A stretch of 38,022 nucleotides of DNA from a bacterium. Lineage in GTDB: Bacteria; Arandabacterota; Arandabacteria; Arandabacterales; Arandabacteraceae. The stretch's first letter is position 1; each line of letters starts with the position of its first letter. Below, in pieces: positions 8,216 to 16,757 of this stretch. Position numbers and translations under genes: made by a program. Below the pieces are notes generated by a model, which saw only the letters and a program-made list of their open reading frames with translations, had not been told where the DNA came from and searched no databases. The stretch is taken from assembly GCA_025774115.1 (NCBI GenBank), contig JALGWN010000002.1, positions 1-38,022 on the forward strand, read 5' to 3'.

Positions 8216-8423
8216 TTCAACAACCCCCTTCTGATCGTCTTGACCTCGGGGCTTCCTTGCCTGCTTGGGATCCGGCCTTCGTGACCGGGACCAAGGTTCT
8301 ACTTCCTGAAGATGAACAGAATATGCACCAGGTAGGTGCAGGCAAGTAAAGAACCCACCTCCTTTCAATCCACGCTTCTTTGTACATAGGATGACCCTTA
8401 TATGGCCTTTAATCCAACTCCCG
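8216..8423 (-). promoter_or_regulatory. Long fliC 5' leader with multiple GGA motifs
   Basis: The stretch from the predicted transcript start to the fliC ATG is about 208 nt with no convincing gene. On the RNA strand there are seven GGA triplets, the core of CsrA sites, including AAAGGAGG at 8358-8365. A perfect 6-bp hairpin (TGCACC/GGTGCA, loop UACCU) lies at 8324-8340. The AAAGGAGGTGGG block at 8354-8365 looks like a ribosome site but no ATG follows at proper distance. Because csrA and fliW lie in the same locus, this leader is a plausible target of CsrA, as in Bacillus hag. That is inference. Confidence 0.5.
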
Positions 8424-8429
8424 TATGAC

Positions 8430-8456
8430 CTATCGCAAGGATTGCGAATTACTTTA
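8430..8456 (-). promoter_or_regulatory. Sigma-28 (FliA)-type promoter of fliC
   Basis: On the minus strand TAAA is followed by exactly 15 bases and then TGCGATAG, against the consensus TAAA-N15-GCCGATAA; the CGATA core is in register. Predicted transcript start is near 8423. The gene encoding FliA is in this window. Confidence 0.72.
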
Positions 8457-8583
8457 GCTTCAAAGTTCCACCAGGGACGGCGGCCTCTATCGTGACCGAC
8501 CCTAGCCACTTTTTGCATATTGTTGCTTCCACCACTACAGGGCTTGCATGTTCGCGCGATTAGTTGGATATCGTGGCGTTGGG

Positions 8584-8647
8584 GAATTAAGGTGACAGCT
8601 TACTTAGTTCGCCAACTTAGGAATTAAGTAAGCTGTCACCTCAATTC
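8584..8647. repeat. REP-like long inverted repeat (23-bp arms)
   Basis: Arms 8584-8606 and 8625-8647 are inverted copies with one mismatch, around an 18-bp spacer. The arm contains GGTGACAGCTTACTTA. I recall similar GGTGACAG...TTACTT repeats scattered through many genomes next to REP-associated tyrosine transposase (RAYT) genes; this link is from memory and not tested. No transposase lies within the window, so this would be a solitary non-autonomous copy. It sits between two convergently unrelated units: the end of the glycosyltransferase operon and the fliC promoter. Confidence 0.65.
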
Positions 8648-8668
8648 GTCGCGACAGGAGTCACGACG
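8647..8668. repeat. REP-type short hairpin flanking the long inverted repeat
   Basis: CGTCGCGAC (8647-8655) and GTCACGACG (8660-8668) pair over a 4-nt loop with one mismatch, which is a G-U pair on the minus-strand RNA. It directly adjoins the long inverted repeat, as expected for a composite REP element. Confidence 0.5.
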
Positions 8669-8679
8669 CTACGCAGGCG

Positions 8680-8701
8680 AAAAACAAGATACCCCGGTAT
8701 C
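8680..8701 (-). terminator. Probable intrinsic terminator of the flgF-to-glycosyltransferase unit
   Basis: On the minus strand GATACC-GG-GGTATC is followed immediately by TTGTTTTT. The stem is short (5-6 bp), but hairpin plus U-run lies about 115 nt after the last gene, the GT2-TPR gene ending at 8815, and before the fliC promoter. Confidence 0.55.
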
Positions 8702-8814
8702 AGGGCGGTCAAGACAGGCTGAATGCAAGGCTTGCGAAGGCGTGACGCGCGAGGCGTATAGTTGCATACGCCGCAGCAAGGATCGCCGAGCATAACGCAG
8801 CAGGCAGACCGTTT

Positions 8815-10275
8815 TCACCAGCCTGAGCATCCGGCAAGGGTTTCTTTCGCAAGATTGGTATTGCCGGAGGCATGGTAGAGTCCGGCGAGCTTCTTCCGTG
8901 AAGCGGTATCGCCGGGATCGACATCCAGGGTGCGCCGATAGGCCTCTATAGCACCCGCCAAATCCTTCTTCCTTATCTTGAGCACTCCGAGGCACCTCAG
9001 AAGATTGGGCCCTCCCATGCCGTTCTCTATCGCGCTATCCAGGGTCCGGATGGCTTTGTCGTTAGACCCACAGGCTACATATGCCCGGGCCAGCTCAAAG
9101 CGAAGCCTCTCTTCGTCCGGATAGGCTTCAATCGCTTCTTCGTAGTGGTTCGCCGCCTGGCCGAACTTGAGCTCCTCGAATGCGATCTTGCCCAAAAGCA
9201 CATGCACATTGCCTTTGGATCGGTCCATGCGCAGCGCATCCTCCAGCGCCTTCCTGGCCTCGGCGAGCTGTCCCCGTGCAAGCCGGCACTTGGCAAGCAT
9301 GACCAGGCCATTAGGTATGTCGGGGTCGTGGCCGAGGGTTACCCCGGAGCCCCCCTTGATCTCACGGCACATGGAGATATATGAGAGCACCTCCTGCTCG
9401 GCCCGCTCGTACTTCTTCATGCCGTAAAGGGCCGATGCCAGGACGAGGTGAACCGTAAGAAGCCCGGGATCGACCTCGCGCGCTTGCTTTAGTGAGACGA
9501 TTGCCTTTTCGTATTCCTTGAGTTTCACAAGGGCGGTCCCCTTGTTCTGGAGCAGGGCGCCGCGCACTACGCTGTCGAGTTTGCCCGCCGCAAGGGCCTT
9601 GTCGTAGGACTCCACCGCATCCTCATAGCGCTCCATCATGGAATAGGCTTCGGCCAGGTGAAATAGGACCAGGGAATCCTTGGGGCGCTCCTTCACTTCC
9701 TTAAGCAGAAGGTCGGCGTTCCTTTGTGCCTTTGCCTTCATGTCGGGGCTCGAAAGCGCATAGCCCGTGTGTTTGATCACTATGTCGGACACCTGAATCG
9801 ACATACCGAGGCGTTCGAGTGATGGCGTAACCTGTTCATGGACCTTCCCCTCGAACCGGACCCCATCCAAATTCCGGAAAAGCCTGGGGAAGAAATTGAC
9901 GAAGACCTTGCCTGCAGTGGAGTCCACCCGGCTATCGATTCTTACCATGTAGGCGCCGGCCTTGCCCGATAGGGCCTGGACCAGAGCGGATTCGCTTTCC
10001 GGGGCAAGGCACTCGTCGGCATCCAGGCAAAGGATCCAATCACACTCCGCCTCTGTGAGCGACCTGTTCCGTGCATCGGCGAAGTCATCTTGCCAGGTGT
10101 ATTCGATTACTTCCGCCCCGAGGGAGCGGGCCTGCTCGATTGTGTCGTCCGTGGAGCCCGTATCAACGACTATCACCCGGTCGGCGATCTTCCTGACACT
10201 CTCTATGGCGGTGGGAAGTCTCTTGCCCTCGTTCCGGGCGATCATACATACGGCAAGCGTTGGTCTATCCGACAT
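8815..10275 (-). CDS. GT2 glycosyltransferase with C-terminal TPR repeats
   Basis: This 486-residue protein has an N-terminal GT-A fold (about 5-195) with MIARNEG, the nucleotide-sugar loop VVDTGSTDDT and a DxD-type motif in CLDADECL (residues about 83-90). Some eight TPR-like repeats follow (about 205-475; for example LGKIAFEELKFGQAANHYEEA). TPR-bearing GT2 enzymes of this shape transfer sugars to proteins or secondary glycans, the TPR part often docking the protein substrate. It overlaps the end of the giant glycosyltransferase gene by 11 bp and is the last gene of the unit before the terminator, next to fliC, so flagellin is the likely acceptor. Confidence 0.88.
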   Translation of the reverse strand: MSDRPTLAVCMIARNEGKRLPTAIESVRKIADRVIVVDTGSTDDTIEQARSLGAEVIEYTWQDDFADARNRSLTEAECDWILCLDADECLAPESESALVQALSGKAGAYMVRIDSRVDSTAGKVFVNFFPRLFRNLDGVRFEGKVHEQVTPSLERLGMSIQVSDIVIKHTGYALSSPDMKAKAQRNADLLLKEVKERPKDSLVLFHLAEAYSMMERYEDAVESYDKALAAGKLDSVVRGALLQNKGTALVKLKEYEKAIVSLKQAREVDPGLLTVHLVLASALYGMKKYERAEQEVLSYISMCREIKGGSGVTLGHDPDIPNGLVMLAKCRLARGQLAEARKALEDALRMDRSKGNVHVLLGKIAFEELKFGQAANHYEEAIEAYPDEERLRFELARAYVACGSNDKAIRTLDSAIENGMGGPNLLRCLGVLKIRKKDLAGAIEAYRRTLDVDPGDTASRKKLAGLYHASGNTNLAKETLAGCSGW

Positions 10276-13200
10276 CGACCTTGCTCCTTCCTTCTTGTTT
10301 CAGGTCCGGTCTCACCGCTTGGATAGCCAGGAGACCACGCCGGGCGGCATCGTCATCGGGGAAAACCCCGAGCGCCATCTCGAACAGGTGCTCAGCGGAC
10401 TCCAGGTCGCCGAGGTTGGCGAAGACCTCCGCTACCGACGCATACACTCCGGGGCGGTCTCCATGTTCTTGAATCAGTAAGGAATATATCTCTATGGCCT
10501 CGTCCGAGCTGCCCCGGCAGAGCAGCAGATCCGCCAGGTTCTTCCTGGCTTCCCAGTTTCCCGCATCGGCCCGGAGCGCATCCCGGAACCTGCGTTCGCC
10601 TTCGATCTCATTTCCCATCTCATAATGGAGGCATCCAAGGTTGTTTGCCGCCCGTGAGTCCGAGGGCTTAAGTTCGAGTACACGCTCGAAATCAGCGATC
10701 GCTTCTTGCTTCTTGCCCATGAGCGAAAGCACAAGGCCTCTCTCATAGAGGGCTTCCGTATAATCACCTTTTGCGCCCAGAGCACGGTTCAGGTACTCCA
10801 GCGACGCCTCCGTCTTCTCCTCACCTAAGCACTTCCGGGCGGCAAGGACCTTGAGCACGGCCTCCATCTCCTTCACCGCTTGTTCGCCGGCGGTGTCGGC
10901 GGCATGGACGTAGGTTGCCTTCGCGCAAACGATACGTAACCCGGCGTCCGCCAGCCTTTGCTGGAGATCGAGGAGTATTGCCGGTGTTCTGAAGTCCTCA
11001 CCCAGACCGTGATCGAGAAGGACGTCTTTTCTTATTGCCAGGGCCGCCGGAAACCCCATGTCTATGCTCTGAACCCGGCCTTGCCATGCCCTCGCGTGCT
11101 TAGCGGCAAACTTGACAAAGGGCTTACCCATCTTGCGGTAGCCCGGCTGCACAAGGTCCTCACCCAGGCCCTTGTTGGACATGGCCAGGGCACAGCCGAC
11201 GTCCCGATCTGACAAGGCCCCCTCGAGCGCGGAAGTCCATCCCATGGGCACCACTGTCCCGGGTGCCAGGAAGAAAACTGTATCTGCGTCTAGATCGCGG
11301 ACCTTACTCAGGATGCTTGCGGCAAGCCCACCTCCGCAACTAACGGGTATGACATTCGTAGCCTCGCCGTATGCCTTGAGGCTTGCCGGCGTGTCCGCTC
11401 CGCTTCCACCATCTGTAAGAACGAGGACAGCCGAACCAGCCCACTGCGAATGGAAACCGCCGGGATAGGGAGCGACATCGTCTGCACTGACCTCCTGTGG
11501 TCCGGACAGGTTCTCATTGTCCAATCCGGCATCGACGCCGGTCCCGCCGCTCTCCAGGACTCTCGCCTCACCTGCATTGCTGCATACGGCGAATTCACGG
11601 GCCACGGGCGCCCATTTGGCCTCGTATTTCTTGCGGTTCTCCTCCATCAAGCGGCCATAGTCCACCTTGAGCGCCTGGAAGGTCTTGCTGCCTGCATGAT
11701 GGATGAATACGTCCCTGGCGAAGGCCACCTTGTAACCGGCGAGTCTCGCCCGGAGGCATATGTCATCATCTTCGAAGTTACCCAGACCGAACCGGGTGTC
11801 GAAGAGCCCGACCTCCCGGAGCATCTTGCGCCGAAAGACCACACAGACGGCAACCACCTTGCCGGCTTCCTTCCTACGGCGGCGGTGCTTGCTGTAGATC
11901 TCCTCACTGAAATCGTAGAGTTGCTTTTCAGTCTTATAGGTAGCCGGGATCTGCTGTTCGCTCCCCGCATAGTTGGTAGTGACCCCGAGGATGCCGATGT
12001 CCGGATCGTCCTCCATGTGCCACATCAGACGTTCGAGCCAGCCCGGGGTGACTATGGTGTCGTTATTCAAGATCACGACGAAATCGCCGTGGGTATGCAT
12101 TATCCCCTGGTTACACGCATATGCGAAGCCCCGGTTGGATTCGTTCCTTATGACTTCGAGGTTGTTCTGATCGGCCTCATGGGCCACATCTTCGCTGGAA
12201 GCGTTATCTACTATGACAACCTGGTGCGGGATCCCGGTGTTCTTCCTTATGCTGGTCCAGCAGGTTCTCGTTAAATTCAGGTTGTTATAGACGGGAATCA
12301 CTATGCAGACATCAGGTACAAGCTCGGGCGGCGATGAGATCCGCTTGAAGCCGGCGGCCGGTGAGGTGGCACGCTTAAAGCCCGCATCCGCCCGTGGGCA
12401 GGGCTCCTCACGCACCTTCCTTCCGCCTCGTATGAAGTCTATTATCTCCAGCCAGTGTTTCTCAACGGCCCGGACGCTGTAGCTCTTACCCGCCAGGTGC
12501 TTACCCTCAGTAGAGAGGATGTCCCAGAGAGCATCATCCGTATATGCCTCAACGACACACCGCGCGAAATCCTCGGGCGTATCGCCTATCATGGCGTTCT
12601 TGCTGTGAACGAGGTTCATACCCTCCGCACCGATCGAGGTGGTTACGATAGGGATGCCCGCCGCAAGGGCCTCACCGATCTTGCCCTTCAAGCCCGCGCC
12701 GTAACGGAGCGGCACCACGAAAACCCGCGAATCAAGCAGATAGGGAGTGACCTCGGGCACAAAGCCGGTGACTACGATATCGTCCGAGGCAAGCGCCTCA
12801 ACCGGCGGCGTTGGGGAATTGCCGACCACATAGAGCTTGATGCCGGGGACCTCTTTCTTTATAAGGGGGAAGATATCTCGCGCGAAGTAAAGCACCGCAT
12901 CCTCATTGGGATCGTGTTTGTAGTTACCGACAAAAACGAGGTCGAGGCCGCGCCCGTCCCGATCTTCGCCTGTGAGGGGGTGTATATCGGTAGAAATCCC
13001 GACGCTAAGTTCAGGGAGCTCCTCACGGAGCCTTCGCCTGTCCTCCTCGGTTACCGTGAGCACCATATCGGTCTGACGGTACATGGCGAGCTCCCGGCGC
13101 TTCACCTCGAGCGCCTCCCAGATATCACGGGCCTCACCGCTTAAGTCGGCCTTGCGTCGCCGGCGCACCCAGCAAAGGTCATATGAGTCCACCATGAGCA

Positions 13201-14341
13201 CGCTCTGGGGCGAGTGCTCGCGGATGTCGTGGGAGTACTGGTGCGCCATGTGGTAGAAGCCCACGATGACCGCTTTGAAGTCGTTGGACCTAAGTAGCAG
13301 GGGAAAGTCGATCCAGAGCGGGCCCTTTTCACTGCAACCCATCAGTTCGAGGCGTGATTGATCGGTGTGAAAGACGGTGACTCCCATCTTCTCCAGCTCG
13401 TTTATGTACTTGAGCTGGCCCGCACCGTTTCGCGCCAGGAAGGTGACGTCAAAATGCCGGGCGAGGATCTTCAAAGTGTGAAACCACCTCTTCTCACCCG
13501 CCGCGCGGTCATACATGGGAAGGAAGGGCAGCACCACAAGGATCTGCTCCTTCCCGTCCTTAGGTCTCACATCGAAAACGTTCCTCCGGCGGGACTTAAG
13601 CTCCTCACCCCACCGGGCCATAAACTTAGGTTTATTACGTTGCTGGAGGCTCTGGGAAAGCGACCTCCGGCTCGGCATACCGGCGGTTGCGCCCTCGAGA
13701 TGCACTACCCTGGCGTCGGGCTCATAGACCACCCGCCAGCCGTCTTTCCTGGCCCTGAAGCAGAGATCGGTATCCTCCCAGTAGGCGGGGCTGAAGATCT
13801 CGTCCAGATAGCCCACCCTGTTCAATACCATACGCTTTATGAAGAGACATGCCCCGGAGCAGTAATCGACATCACGGTATACATTATATATATGCCGGTC
13901 GGGATCATCGTTCTTGCCGATGTTTCTCCCCGAACCGTCCCGGAAGATCTCGCCGCCGGCTTCCTGGAGCCTGCCGTCGGGATAGAGGAGCTTCGCCCCC
14001 ACGATCCCGATCTTGGTGAGGCTATAAGCCCGGTTGACGAGGGCCCCGAGCCAGCCCTTCTCCACCAGCGTGTCGTTATTGAGCAAAACGATATCCTGGT
14101 TCGGATAACGCTCCATGACCAGGTTGTTGCCGTGTATAAAACCGACGTTCTTAGGCAGATGTACCGCGTCTATCTTGTCTCCCAGGCCGTCAAGATACTC
14201 TTTGGTGCCGTCGGTCGAGGCCTGGTTTACAACGCAGATCTCATGTGGGGCCTCGGTATTCTCGAAGATGCTCTCGAGACATTGCCTGGTGAGCGCCAGA
14301 TTATTCAGCGCAAGTATCGATATGACAACCGGTTGCTTCAT
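10265..14341 (-). CDS. Giant GT2-GT4-GT2-GT2-like-TPR fusion glycosyltransferase
   Basis: This 1358-residue cytosolic protein is a chain of transferase modules. Module 1 (about 1-255) is GT2, with LLNNDT at 87-91 and WEDTDLCFRARKDGW at 188-202. Module 2 (about 262-640) is GT4-like (GT-B), with GNYKHDPNE and the donor-site YGAGLKGKIGEALAAGIPIV near 547-566. Module 3 (about 676-915) is GT2, with LNNDT at 758-762 and FEDDDICLRARLAGY. Module 4 (about 968-1150) resembles GT2, but the acidic motif reads LAPGT, so it is probably inactive. TPR repeats fill about 1175-1345. It overlaps the methyltransferase stop (ATGA) and the next glycosyltransferase. It could build a whole oligosaccharide, most likely on flagellin. 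No frameshift is visible across 4 kb. Confidence 0.92.
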   Translation of the reverse strand: MKQPVVISILALNNLALTRQCLESIFENTEAPHEICVVNQASTDGTKEYLDGLGDKIDAVHLPKNVGFIHGNNLVMERYPNQDIVLLNNDTLVEKGWLGALVNRAYSLTKIGIVGAKLLYPDGRLQEAGGEIFRDGSGRNIGKNDDPDRHIYNVYRDVDYCSGACLFIKRMVLNRVGYLDEIFSPAYWEDTDLCFRARKDGWRVVYEPDARVVHLEGATAGMPSRRSLSQSLQQRNKPKFMARWGEELKSRRRNVFDVRPKDGKEQILVVLPFLPMYDRAAGEKRWFHTLKILARHFDVTFLARNGAGQLKYINELEKMGVTVFHTDQSRLELMGCSEKGPLWIDFPLLLRSNDFKAVIVGFYHMAHQYSHDIREHSPQSVLMVDSYDLCWVRRRRKADLSGEARDIWEALEVKRRELAMYRQTDMVLTVTEEDRRRLREELPELSVGISTDIHPLTGEDRDGRGLDLVFVGNYKHDPNEDAVLYFARDIFPLIKKEVPGIKLYVVGNSPTPPVEALASDDIVVTGFVPEVTPYLLDSRVFVVPLRYGAGLKGKIGEALAAGIPIVTTSIGAEGMNLVHSKNAMIGDTPEDFARCVVEAYTDDALWDILSTEGKHLAGKSYSVRAVEKHWLEIIDFIRGGRKVREEPCPRADAGFKRATSPAAGFKRISSPPELVPDVCIVIPVYNNLNLTRTCWTSIRKNTGIPHQVVIVDNASSEDVAHEADQNNLEVIRNESNRGFAYACNQGIMHTHGDFVVILNNDTIVTPGWLERLMWHMEDDPDIGILGVTTNYAGSEQQIPATYKTEKQLYDFSEEIYSKHRRRRKEAGKVVAVCVVFRRKMLREVGLFDTRFGLGNFEDDDICLRARLAGYKVAFARDVFIHHAGSKTFQALKVDYGRLMEENRKKYEAKWAPVAREFAVCSNAGEARVLESGGTGVDAGLDNENLSGPQEVSADDVAPYPGGFHSQWAGSAVLVLTDGGSGADTPASLKAYGEATNVIPVSCGGGLAASILSKVRDLDADTVFFLAPGTVVPMGWTSALEGALSDRDVGCALAMSNKGLGEDLVQPGYRKMGKPFVKFAAKHARAWQGRVQSIDMGFPAALAIRKDVLLDHGLGEDFRTPAILLDLQQRLADAGLRIVCAKATYVHAADTAGEQAVKEMEAVLKVLAARKCLGEEKTEASLEYLNRALGAKGDYTEALYERGLVLSLMGKKQEAIADFERVLELKPSDSRAANNLGCLHYEMGNEIEGERRFRDALRADAGNWEARKNLADLLLCRGSSDEAIEIYSLLIQEHGDRPGVYASVAEVFANLGDLESAEHLFEMALGVFPDDDAARRGLLAIQAVRPDLKQEGRSKVDVG

Positions 14342-15453
14342 TTTGACACCTTGTTCCAGCCGGCCGGCCTCTGGGCAGTCAGCGATTCCCTCAAATGTCT
14401 GTTTTCTTCCGCCAGCCTTTCTACCAGGGCGCCGGATTGCCGGAGCTCACCGTTCAGGCGCTCGGCCCACCGGCCGCGTCCGGCGAACTGGTTTCGGAGC
14501 TCCGCAAGTTCGCGCTGGAGGCTCCGTATTGTCTTATCCTTCCTGTCGATCTCCCGATCGAGACCCTTTGCCCACTCGCCTCTGAGGTCGAACTCGCGCT
14601 CCAGCTCGAGTGCGGCCTTTTTGAGGCTGTCATATCGCACGGCCCGGCCATAGAAGGCCATGGGACTGAGGCTGGGAATGACATCGTCGAGAACATCGCG
14701 CTTGGCGCAGATAGCTATAAAATAAGGAGGCTCCCCGCCACCGATGCAACCTGAGTGAGGCCTCCCGTCGTCCGCACCACCCGTGCTGCAATCCGAAGTA
14801 GCCCCATTATCGGTCAGGTCAATTGGGCACGGACCCTTATCCTCCAGCAGCCTACCCGCTCTTACCTCTCCACAACCCACAAGAGCCGGATGGGGGTTTA
14901 GGGCCATGCCCTCGACCCAGTGTTGACCGAGGATCCGCACTGACGGGAAAGTACCCGCCAGAAGATCTTCGAACTCCTCACGATAATACTCCCTCACGTG
15001 AAAGGGGTTCTTTCCATCTTCGCCCCCTGCCACATAGGTTGCCTTGTTAGGAGTGGAAACGACGAAGACACCCGAGTCATCCAGCACTCGATGAACACCC
15101 TTCAGCACGGCTTGAGCATCTTCCACATGCTCTATGAGCTCGAAACAGGTCACAAGATGGAACCTGTCCCTGAGACTGAGCCGTGAGGCGTCCATTACCG
15201 CGAAGGACAGGCTAGGGTGGCGATAATTGCGCCGGGCAAACGCCACCGCTTCAGGTGAGATATCAATACCCAGTGTGAGCTCTGCGACCCCAGCCGCAAG
15301 ATGGTAGGTGCCGTAACCGCAACCGCTCCCGACATCAAGCACGCGCCGCCCGGCTGCCAATCCTCTCGCAAACCGATAGCGGCTCATGTGCTCGATATAG
15401 AGCTCTTCCTGCCCTACCGCTCCGGGTACGTAACGCTCTCCGGTGAATTCCAT
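14338..15453 (-). CDS. Class I SAM methyltransferase with C-terminal coiled coil
   Basis: This 371-residue protein begins MEFTGERYVPG. The SAM-binding motif I is RRVLDVGSGCGYGTYHL (about 35-51), followed by an acidic end of strand 2 (GIDISPEAV) and a motif near FELIEHVEDA, so the fold is that of a Methyltransf_11-type enzyme. Residues about 280-360 form a charged coiled coil (LERE, EIDRKDKTIRSLQREL). Homologues beginning this way sit in glycan and flagellin-modification loci and likely methylate a sugar. The start is ATG 15453 after AAGGAG. Its stop overlaps the giant glycosyltransferase start by 4 bp, and a 98-bp gap separates it from the GT9 gene. Confidence 0.87.
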   Translation of the reverse strand: MEFTGERYVPGAVGQEELYIEHMSRYRFARGLAAGRRVLDVGSGCGYGTYHLAAGVAELTLGIDISPEAVAFARRNYRHPSLSFAVMDASRLSLRDRFHLVTCFELIEHVEDAQAVLKGVHRVLDDSGVFVVSTPNKATYVAGGEDGKNPFHVREYYREEFEDLLAGTFPSVRILGQHWVEGMALNPHPALVGCGEVRAGRLLEDKGPCPIDLTDNGATSDCSTGGADDGRPHSGCIGGGEPPYFIAICAKRDVLDDVIPSLSPMAFYGRAVRYDSLKKAALELEREFDLRGEWAKGLDREIDRKDKTIRSLQRELAELRNQFAGRGRWAERLNGELRQSGALVERLAEENRHLRESLTAQRPAGWNKVSK

Positions 15454-15551
15454 TGGGCTCCTTCCATCCCGGGTGGCCCAGAGCCGCCCGGCATCCTGAT
15501 ATGGTTAGGTTGGCGAGACACAAAGGGGAGCCGGATCGGCCAAACCATAGC

Positions 15552-16757
15552 TCACCAATCCGCAATTGGCTCGCCAACCATACATTCTTCTCCCTCGCTC
15601 CGGACACCGCTCGCGTGAACCGTCTCCTCCACACTTTGTCCGGAGGCCGCAAGATTCATCTCATTTGCGAGATACCCGTATACATCATCCGCACTTATGA
15701 GATCCATACAGTTGGGTTCCCTGTCACAGTCGGTGTTATAACAGGAAACGCAGTCGATATCGGGGACCACCTTGGTGCCCAGACCATACATGTCGATCTC
15801 GGCTGGAGACGTGGGACCGAATAGCGCCACCGCCCGCTTCTTAAGCCCCAGCGCCACATGGAGCGCGAGCGTGTCGCCTGTTACCACTGCGCCGCAGAGA
15901 TCGACCATGCGTACCAAGCGCCTTATATTTCGTGAGACAGGGTTTCTCACTTTCCGGTCGAACTTCGACTTTATGAAGGCGTTTCTCCCACCCTCGAGCT
16001 CCCCACCCAGTAGAACCACCTGGGCGTCGGACCTATCGAGGATCATCTCTATGAGTTCTATGAAGCCTTCGGTTCTCCACTTCTTGAGCCTCCAGCGCTC
16101 GCCGGCGCCCGTATTGAGCCCGACGACGGGTCTCGCGAGATCGACTCCGATCTCCCGGGCCAGATCCTCCCTGGATGCGGCTTCCTCCTCGGTTAGATTG
16201 AGCACGATGTGCTGACCCTTGGCGTCGAGCGCGCAGATCTCGTGGAGGATTTGCTGATAGGTCCTCGTGTTACCCCGTTTCACCGCGTCACAGCCACCCA
16301 TCTCGAGCCACCGGTCCGCAGCCCTATTCAGGGCCACCACAGTACCTTCGGGACCCAACCGGTAGCCGAAGGCTGTATACCCCCGCGAGATGGTGGCAAG
16401 CTCACATGATTTAGAAGCGGCGTCGGGGTTTATCACTACATCGAAGGTCCTGCTTAAGAGTGTAGGAAGGTAGTCATCCGATGCCGATATGACCTCATCT
16501 ACCAGGTGATTGCCGGTAAAGAGCTCGCGGGCGGTACCCGAGGTGATCCAGGTTATGTGACACGGGCCGTATTGTCTGTGGAGCGACGGGAGAACCGACG
16601 TTGTCCGAAGCACATCGCCTAAGGCTTCGATCTTCATTATGAGGATTGTCATACCTCGCGGAGCGTAATGGGTACAGTTTTCGCAGGTCACAAGATCCTG
16701 CTTATGAAAATCGCACGGCCGGTCGCCCGGAAAGTGCCTGCAGTCGCGCTTAAGCAT
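15552..16757 (-). CDS. GT9 (heptosyltransferase-like) glycosyltransferase with Cys-rich N-terminus
   Basis: This 401-residue protein begins at ATG 16757, within the csrA end, after GGGGAGG; an earlier open frame is only overlap. Residues 1-31 contain C6, C15, C25 and C28 (DCRHFPGDRPC...TCENC), a probable metal site. The body is GT9: ILIMKIEALGDVLRTT near 37-52, LNTGAGERWRLKKW in the middle, and VVTGDTLALHVALGLKKRAVALFGPT near the end, then CVSCYNTDC. The family transfers ADP-heptose or related sugars, classically in lipopolysaccharide cores. Here the position between csrA and flagellin-modification genes suggests a flagellar substrate, though none is proven. Confidence 0.9.
   Translation of the reverse strand: MLKRDCRHFPGDRPCDFHKQDLVTCENCTHYAPRGMTILIMKIEALGDVLRTTSVLPSLHRQYGPCHITWITSGTARELFTGNHLVDEVISASDDYLPTLLSRTFDVVINPDAASKSCELATISRGYTAFGYRLGPEGTVVALNRAADRWLEMGGCDAVKRGNTRTYQQILHEICALDAKGQHIVLNLTEEEAASREDLAREIGVDLARPVVGLNTGAGERWRLKKWRTEGFIELIEMILDRSDAQVVLLGGELEGGRNAFIKSKFDRKVRNPVSRNIRRLVRMVDLCGAVVTGDTLALHVALGLKKRAVALFGPTSPAEIDMYGLGTKVVPDIDCVSCYNTDCDREPNCMDLISADDVYGYLANEMNLAASGQSVEETVHASGVRSEGEECMVGEPIADW

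Noticed and set aside
8216-8518. Upstream in-frame extension of flagellin to 381 residues
   Set aside because: The extension covers the sigma-28 promoter and leader, has no flagellin features, and a ribosome site precedes the ATG at 8215.
8669-8995. Frames after the GT2-TPR stop
   Set aside because: They overlap the C-terminus of the TPR protein and the REP-like and terminator sequences, with no coding features.
13358-14653. 431-codon open frame on the plus strand
   Set aside because: It is antisense to the giant glycosyltransferase and methyltransferase, which carry consistent motifs in their own frames.
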